Of a DNA stretch of 64,000 bases, positions 60,396-64,000 are shown one piece after another. The translations under genes were made by a program, and so were the position numbers. The notes beneath the pieces are model-generated. The model made no database searches, was not told where the DNA came from, and was given only the letters and a program-made list of their open reading frames with translations. This stretch comes from Kutzneria buriramensis (lineage in GTDB: Bacteria; Actinomycetota; Actinomycetes; Mycobacteriales; Pseudonocardiaceae): positions 24,549-88,548 of the forward strand of contig NZ_QUNO01000030.1 of assembly GCF_003387475.1 (NCBI RefSeq), in the 5' to 3' direction. Numbering within the stretch: the stretch's first letter is position 1; each line of letters begins with the position of its first letter.

Positions 60396-61316
60396 GTGAT
60401 CGCGCTCCTAGCCCCCGGACAGGGCTCCCAGGCCCCAGGCATGCTCGCCCCGTGGCTCGAACTCGACGGTGTCGAGGAGCTGGTCGCCGGCTGGTCGGAC
60501 GCCGTCGGGCTGGACCTGAAGCGCCTGGGCACGACCGCCGACGCCGAGGAGATCAAGGACACCGCCATCACCCAGCCGCTGATCGTGGCGGCGTCGCTGG
60601 TGGCGTTCCGCGAGTTGCAGCGCCGGGTCACGGTGCCGACCGCGGCCCCGGTCGCGGGCCACTCCATCGGCGAGCTGGCCGCGGCGGCGGTCGCCGGCGT
60701 GCTCGCGATGGACGACGCGGTGGCGCTGGCCGCGGTGCGCGGCCGCGCGATGGCCGACGCCTGCGCGCTGGAGCCGACCGGCATGGCCGCGGTGATGGGC
60801 GGCGAGGCCGACGAGCTGCTGGCCCGGCTCGACGAGTACGGCCTGGTGCCGGCCAACCGCAACGGCGCCGGGCAGACCGTCGCCGCCGGTTCGCTGGACG
60901 CGCTCCAGAAGCTGGCCGACGAGCGCCCCGCCGGCACCAAGGTGATCATGCTGAAGGTGGCGGGCGCCTTCCACACCCACTACATGGAGCCGGCGCGGGA
61001 GACGCTGCGGGACAAGGCCGCCGGCGTCGCCACCGCCGACCCGACACACCCGCTGCTGTCCAATGCAGACGGTTCCGTGGTGACCAGCGGCTCGGAGATG
61101 CTGGGCCGCCTGGTCGCCCAGGTCACCCTCCCGGTGCGCTGGGACCTGTGCATGGACACGCTGGCCCGGTCCGGCGTGACGACCACCATCGAACTGGCCC
61201 CGGGCGGCGCCCTGACCGGCCTGGTCAAGCGACAGCTCAAGGGCGTCGTGACCACGCCGATCGCGATCAAGACCCCGGCGGACCTGGACAAGGCAGTGGA
61301 GGCGGTGTCCGCATGA
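60396..61316 (+). CDS. fabD: Malonyl-CoA:ACP transacylase
   Basis: FabD loads malonate onto ACP. The 306-residue protein has the oxyanion motif LLAPGQGSQAPGM, nucleophile GHSIGELAAAAVAG, catalytic histidine in AGAFHTHYM and ELAPGGALTGL near the end. GTG 60396 gives the same N-terminus as mycobacterial FabD (IALLAPGQGSQ); GTG 60381 adds five residues. First gene of the fabD-fabH-acpP-fabF operon. Confidence 0.95.
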   Translation: MIALLAPGQGSQAPGMLAPWLELDGVEELVAGWSDAVGLDLKRLGTTADAEEIKDTAITQPLIVAASLVAFRELQRRVTVPTAAPVAGHSIGELAAAAVAGVLAMDDAVALAAVRGRAMADACALEPTGMAAVMGGEADELLARLDEYGLVPANRNGAGQTVAAGSLDALQKLADERPAGTKVIMLKVAGAFHTHYMEPARETLRDKAAGVATADPTHPLLSNADGSVVTSGSEMLGRLVAQVTLPVRWDLCMDTLARSGVTTTIELAPGGALTGLVKRQLKGVVTTPIAIKTPADLDKAVEAVSA

Positions 61317-62299
61317 GCGAGCGTCCCAAGCTGATCGGCCGCACCGGCCCCGCCGGCACGCGCCTGCTGGGCTTCGGCAGCGCGCAGGGCAATCGGGTCG
61401 TCACCAACGACGACATCGCGGCCAGCGGCGTGGACACCAACGACGAGTGGATCCGCCAGCGGGTCGGCATCATCGAGCGCCGGCTCGCCGACCCCGACCA
61501 GTCCCTGGTGGACATGGCCGTGGAGGCCGGGTCCAAGGCGCTGGCCGACTCGGGCGTGTCGCCCGAGGAGATCGACACCGTGCTGGTGGCGACCTGCACC
61601 ATGCCCGGCAACATCCCCAACGCCGCCGCGCAGACCGCCGACCGGATCGGCGTCCGCTCGCCGGCCGCGTTCGACCTGAACGCCGCGTGCGCCGGCTTCC
61701 CGTACTCGCTGACCGTGGCCAGCGACCTGATCCGCGGCGGCAGCGCCAACAAGGTGCTGGTGATCGGCGCGGAGCGGTTCACCGACTGGGTGGACTGGCA
61801 GGACCGGGCCAACTGCATCATCTTCGCCGACGGCGCGGGCGCCTGTGTGGTCGGCGGGTCCGACGAGCAGCTGATCGCGCCGGCCGTGCTGGGCAGCTCC
61901 GGCGACCTGGTGGACATGATCGGCCTGACCCCGGCCGGCCACATCTTCCAGGAGGGCCAGTCGGTCTTCCGCTGGGCCACCACCCAGATCGCGCCGATCG
62001 CCGAGCGCGCGGTGGAGGCCGCCGGCATCAAGCTGTCCGACATCGACGTGCTGGTGCCGCACCAGGCCAACCTGCGCATCGTCGAGCACATCGGCAAGCG
62101 GCTGCGGGCCAAGGGCGCGCGCGAGGACATGGTCGTCGCCGACGACATCACGCACTCCGGCAACACCTCGTCCGCCTCGATCCCGATGGCCATCGACCAC
62201 ATGCGGGCGGCCGGCCGGATCGCCAGCGGGGACGTGATGCTGCTGGTCGGCTTCGGCGCCGGCCTGTCCTACTCCGGCCAGGTGGCCGTCTGCCCGTGA
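61313..62299 (+). CDS. fabH: Beta-ketoacyl-ACP synthase III
   Basis: KAS III condenses acyl-CoA with malonyl-ACP to start chain elongation. The triad is complete: cysteine in LNAACAGFPYS, histidine in VPHQANLRIVE, asparagine in THSGNTSSASIP; TNDEWIRQRVGI is the usual N-terminal signature. 328 residues. ATG 61313 overlaps the fabD stop (ATGA). Confidence 0.95.
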   Translation: MSERPKLIGRTGPAGTRLLGFGSAQGNRVVTNDDIAASGVDTNDEWIRQRVGIIERRLADPDQSLVDMAVEAGSKALADSGVSPEEIDTVLVATCTMPGNIPNAAAQTADRIGVRSPAAFDLNAACAGFPYSLTVASDLIRGGSANKVLVIGAERFTDWVDWQDRANCIIFADGAGACVVGGSDEQLIAPAVLGSSGDLVDMIGLTPAGHIFQEGQSVFRWATTQIAPIAERAVEAAGIKLSDIDVLVPHQANLRIVEHIGKRLRAKGAREDMVVADDITHSGNTSSASIPMAIDHMRAAGRIASGDVMLLVGFGAGLSYSGQVAVCP

Positions 62300-62366
62300 G
62301 CGGGCCCAGAGCTTTCCGACGGGGCGAACCGTCCCCGCCGGGGAATCACTAGGAAAGGAAACACAG

Positions 62367-62606
62367 GTGGACAACGAGGAGATCCGCACCGGTCTGGCCG
62401 AGATCGTCGAAGAGGTCGCGGGTGTCGCCGTCGACGACGTGACGGTGGACAAGTCCTTCGTCGACGACCTGGACATCGACTCGCTGTCCATGGTGGAGAT
62501 CGCCGTGCAGGCCGAGGACAAGTTCGGCGTGAAGATCCCGGACGACGAGCTGGCCAACCTGAAGACGGTCGGCGACGCGGTGAACTACATCGCCCGCAAC
62601 GCCTGA
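62367..62606 (+). CDS. acpP: Acyl carrier protein
   Basis: Acidic 79-residue carrier; phosphopantetheine attaches to the serine of DDLDIDSLSMVE. Longer than E. coli ACP only by a few residues and lacking the extended AcpM tail of mycobacteria. GTG 62367 follows AGGAAAGGAAA. Confidence 0.95.
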   Translation: MDNEEIRTGLAEIVEEVAGVAVDDVTVDKSFVDDLDIDSLSMVEIAVQAEDKFGVKIPDDELANLKTVGDAVNYIARNA

Positions 62607-62644
62607 TCCTGCCGTAGCGAACTGAAGGTTAGAGCGGAGGCGAA

Positions 62645-63877
62645 GTGAGCTCTGTCGACGTCGTCGTCACCGGTGTCGGCGCGACGACCCCTCTGGGCGG
62701 GGACGTCGCGTCCACCTGGGACGGCCTGCTCGCCGGCCGCAGCGGGGTGTCGACCCTGGACGCGGACTGGGTGCACAAGTACGAGCTGCCGGTGCAGATC
62801 GCCGCGCAGCTCAAGGTCGACCCGACCGAGATCCTGCCCAGGGTCGAGGCCCGGCGGCTGGACCGCAGCGAGCAGGTCGCCATGGTGGCGTCCCGGCAGG
62901 CTTACTCCGACGCCGGCCTCGACGAGGACGCCGTCGACCCGGAGCGGCTCGCGGTGATCATCGGCACCGGCATCGGCGGCGCGCTGACCCTGCTGGCGCA
63001 GGACGACCTGCTGGAGACGGCGGGTCTGCGCAAGGTGTCGCCGCTGACCGTGCCGATGCTGATGCCCAACGGCCCGGCCGCGCACGTCGGGCTGTGGGCC
63101 AAGGCGCGCGCCGGGGTGCACGCCCCGGTGTCGGCCTGCGCGTCGGGCGCCGAGGCGATCGCCTGGGGATACCGGATGATCCGCAGCGGCGAGGCCGACG
63201 TGATCATCGCCGGCGGCGCCGAGGCGTGCATCACCGGCATCACCATGGCCGGCTTCGCGCAGGCGCGGACGATGTCCACCCGCAACGACGCGCCGGAGCG
63301 GGCCTCCCGGCCGTTCGACGGCGAGCGCGACGGCTTCGTGCTCGGCGAGGGCGCCGGCGTCGTGGTGCTGGAGCGGGCCGACCACGCGAAGGCCCGCGGC
63401 GCCAAGGTGTACGGCCGGCTCGCCGGCATCGGCACCAGCTCCGACGCGCACCACATCACCGCGCCCGACCCGGAGGGCGAGGGCCAGCGCCGCGCCATCC
63501 AGGCCGCCATGCGCAGCGGCGAGCTGACCGCCGAGGACATCGGCCACGTCAACTGCCACGCCACGTCGACCCCGGTCGGCGACACGATCGAGTCGATCGC
63601 CATCCACCGGGCGATCGGCGACCACCCGCTGCTGACGGCGGCCAAGGGCTCGCTCGGGCACCTGCTGGGGGCGTCCGGCGCGGTGGCGGCGATCGCGACG
63701 GTGCTGTCGGTGCGGGACGGCGTCATCCCGCCGACCGCGAACCTGGAGAACCCGGACCCGGCCGTGCTGCACGAGGTCGTCGCCGGCCAGCCGCGCAAGG
63801 TCGACCTGAAGGCCGCGATCACCGACTCGTTCGGCTTCGGCGGCCACAACGTCGCCCTGGCCTTCACGAAGGCCTGA
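62645..63877 (+). CDS. fabF: Beta-ketoacyl-ACP synthase II
   Basis: KAS II of 410 residues elongating acyl-ACP. The active-site cysteine is in VSACASGAEAIAWG, histidines in NCHATSTPVGDT and GSLGHLLGASGA; KGSLGHLLGA also supplies the lysine. GTG 62645 follows GCGGAGG. Corresponds to mycobacterial KasA. No second KAS follows in the window; an IS30-type element does. Confidence 0.95.
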   Translation: MSSVDVVVTGVGATTPLGGDVASTWDGLLAGRSGVSTLDADWVHKYELPVQIAAQLKVDPTEILPRVEARRLDRSEQVAMVASRQAYSDAGLDEDAVDPERLAVIIGTGIGGALTLLAQDDLLETAGLRKVSPLTVPMLMPNGPAAHVGLWAKARAGVHAPVSACASGAEAIAWGYRMIRSGEADVIIAGGAEACITGITMAGFAQARTMSTRNDAPERASRPFDGERDGFVLGEGAGVVVLERADHAKARGAKVYGRLAGIGTSSDAHHITAPDPEGEGQRRAIQAAMRSGELTAEDIGHVNCHATSTPVGDTIESIAIHRAIGDHPLLTAAKGSLGHLLGASGAVAAIATVLSVRDGVIPPTANLENPDPAVLHEVVAGQPRKVDLKAAITDSFGFGGHNVALAFTKA

Positions 63878-63891
63878 TCCGCTCTTTTTCA

Positions 63892-63905
63892 TGCAGGGAA
63901 GGACG
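63892..63905 (+). repeat. Interrupted left arm of the GCAGGGAAGGACG hairpin (copy 3)
   Basis: TGCAGGGAAGGACG, preceded by a T5 tract as in the sucB copy, lies 14 bp after the fabF stop; the expected CCTTACCC continuation is replaced by the end of an insertion sequence. Confidence 0.75.
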
Positions 63906-64000
63906 GGCGGTTTCACGTGGTCGTTGCAACGGGTGACTGCCCGGACAGTACCCGCGTCAGGCTCTGGGCCGGTGTCAGCCAGCCCAGGGTCTGACGCGGA
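63906..64000 (-). mobile_element. IS30-family insertion sequence, end only
   Basis: Begins GGCGGTTTCACGTGGTCG, like the terminal repeats of actinobacterial IS30 elements, and carries the 3' end of a transposase gene. The remainder is beyond the window. Confidence 0.75.
63913..63999 (-). CDS. IS30-family transposase, C-terminal 28 residues (partial)
   Basis: The minus strand reads PRQTLGWLTPAQSLTRVLS, then GQSPVATTT and TGA. PRxTLGWxTPxxxL is the conserved C-terminal signature of IS30 DDE transposases. The body of the gene is outside the window. Confidence 0.8.
   Translation of the reverse strand, partial: PRQTLGWLTPAQSLTRVLSGQSPVATTT

Noticed and set aside
60381..60396. GTG 60381 as fabD start
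   Set aside because: GTG 60396 reproduces the conserved FabD N-terminus; neither has a clear ribosome binding site, so the earlier one is kept only as an alternative.

Overview
The window is high-GC actinobacterial DNA with many GTG and TTG starts, 4-bp ATGA/GTGA gene overlaps and leaderless promoters. The housekeeping gene order is like that of Mycobacterium (lpd-sucB-TIGR01777 gene-lipB-lipA; ahpE-DUF3052-aceE; fasR-fabD-fabH-acpP-fabF). Secretome, regulators and intergenic repeats suggest a Pseudonocardiaceae-type actinomycete (for example Kutzneria or Amycolatopsis); the genus is inference.

Layout. 1-9.5 kb: lipoate and 2-oxoacid dehydrogenase core (lpd end, sucB, lipB, lipA), interspersed with an alpha/beta hydrolase, an F420-type oxidoreductase, and LysR and TetR regulators. 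9.6-15.7 kb: a saccharopine dehydrogenase-like enzyme, an M48 protease, a Cys/Gly-tailed anchored protein, a secreted tripeptidyl-aminopeptidase-like hydrolase and a cytochrome P450. 15.6-18.5 kb: a five-gene minus-strand redox operon (small anchored protein, ApbE, heme-b membrane protein, NuoF-like protein, ferredoxin) in which every junction is a 4-bp overlap. 18.6-33.4 kb: secreted GH9 and GH95 glycosidases, a LAL regulator, a DsbA-like protein, an HTH/Clp-N pair with twin operators, an internally duplicated secreted protein, and an isocyanide-hydratase-like gene facing a GlxA regulator. 33.4-41 kb: a regulator with two LuxR domains, a flavin monooxygenase/methyltransferase pair, a zinc alcohol dehydrogenase, a ferritin-like protein, a frameshifted gene, small proteins and tRNA-Val(UAC). 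41.1-45.2 kb: ahpE, DUF3052, aceE.

Between aceE and fasR, which are close neighbours in Mycobacterium, about 10.7 kb of accessory genes is present. Its centre is a class I lanthipeptide locus: a split LanB (separate elimination and glutamylation proteins), LanC, a convergent ABC exporter and, in the gap, a 48-residue precursor gene too short for usual gene finders. The precursor C-terminus has three consecutive Ser-to-Cys ring motifs. The same segment carries a polysaccharide deacetylase, an FMN-riboswitch-controlled PnuC-like transporter (best read as a riboflavin importer), an MscS-like channel, a repeat-rich 640-bp gap and a secreted peptidase. A second accessory unit (Fe/2-oxoglutarate oxygenase, MFS exporter, divergent SAM hydroxide adenosyltransferase-like protein) sits between fasR and fabD. 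The fatty-acid synthase II operon fabD-fabH-acpP-fabF follows. The window ends in an IS30-family element that appears to have landed inside the hairpin downstream of fabF.

Two dispersed intergenic families stand out: a long GCAGGGAAGGACG hairpin after sucB, aceE and (interrupted) fabF, and a CGCGAGTCGCG-containing element that abuts stop codons at 3' ends.
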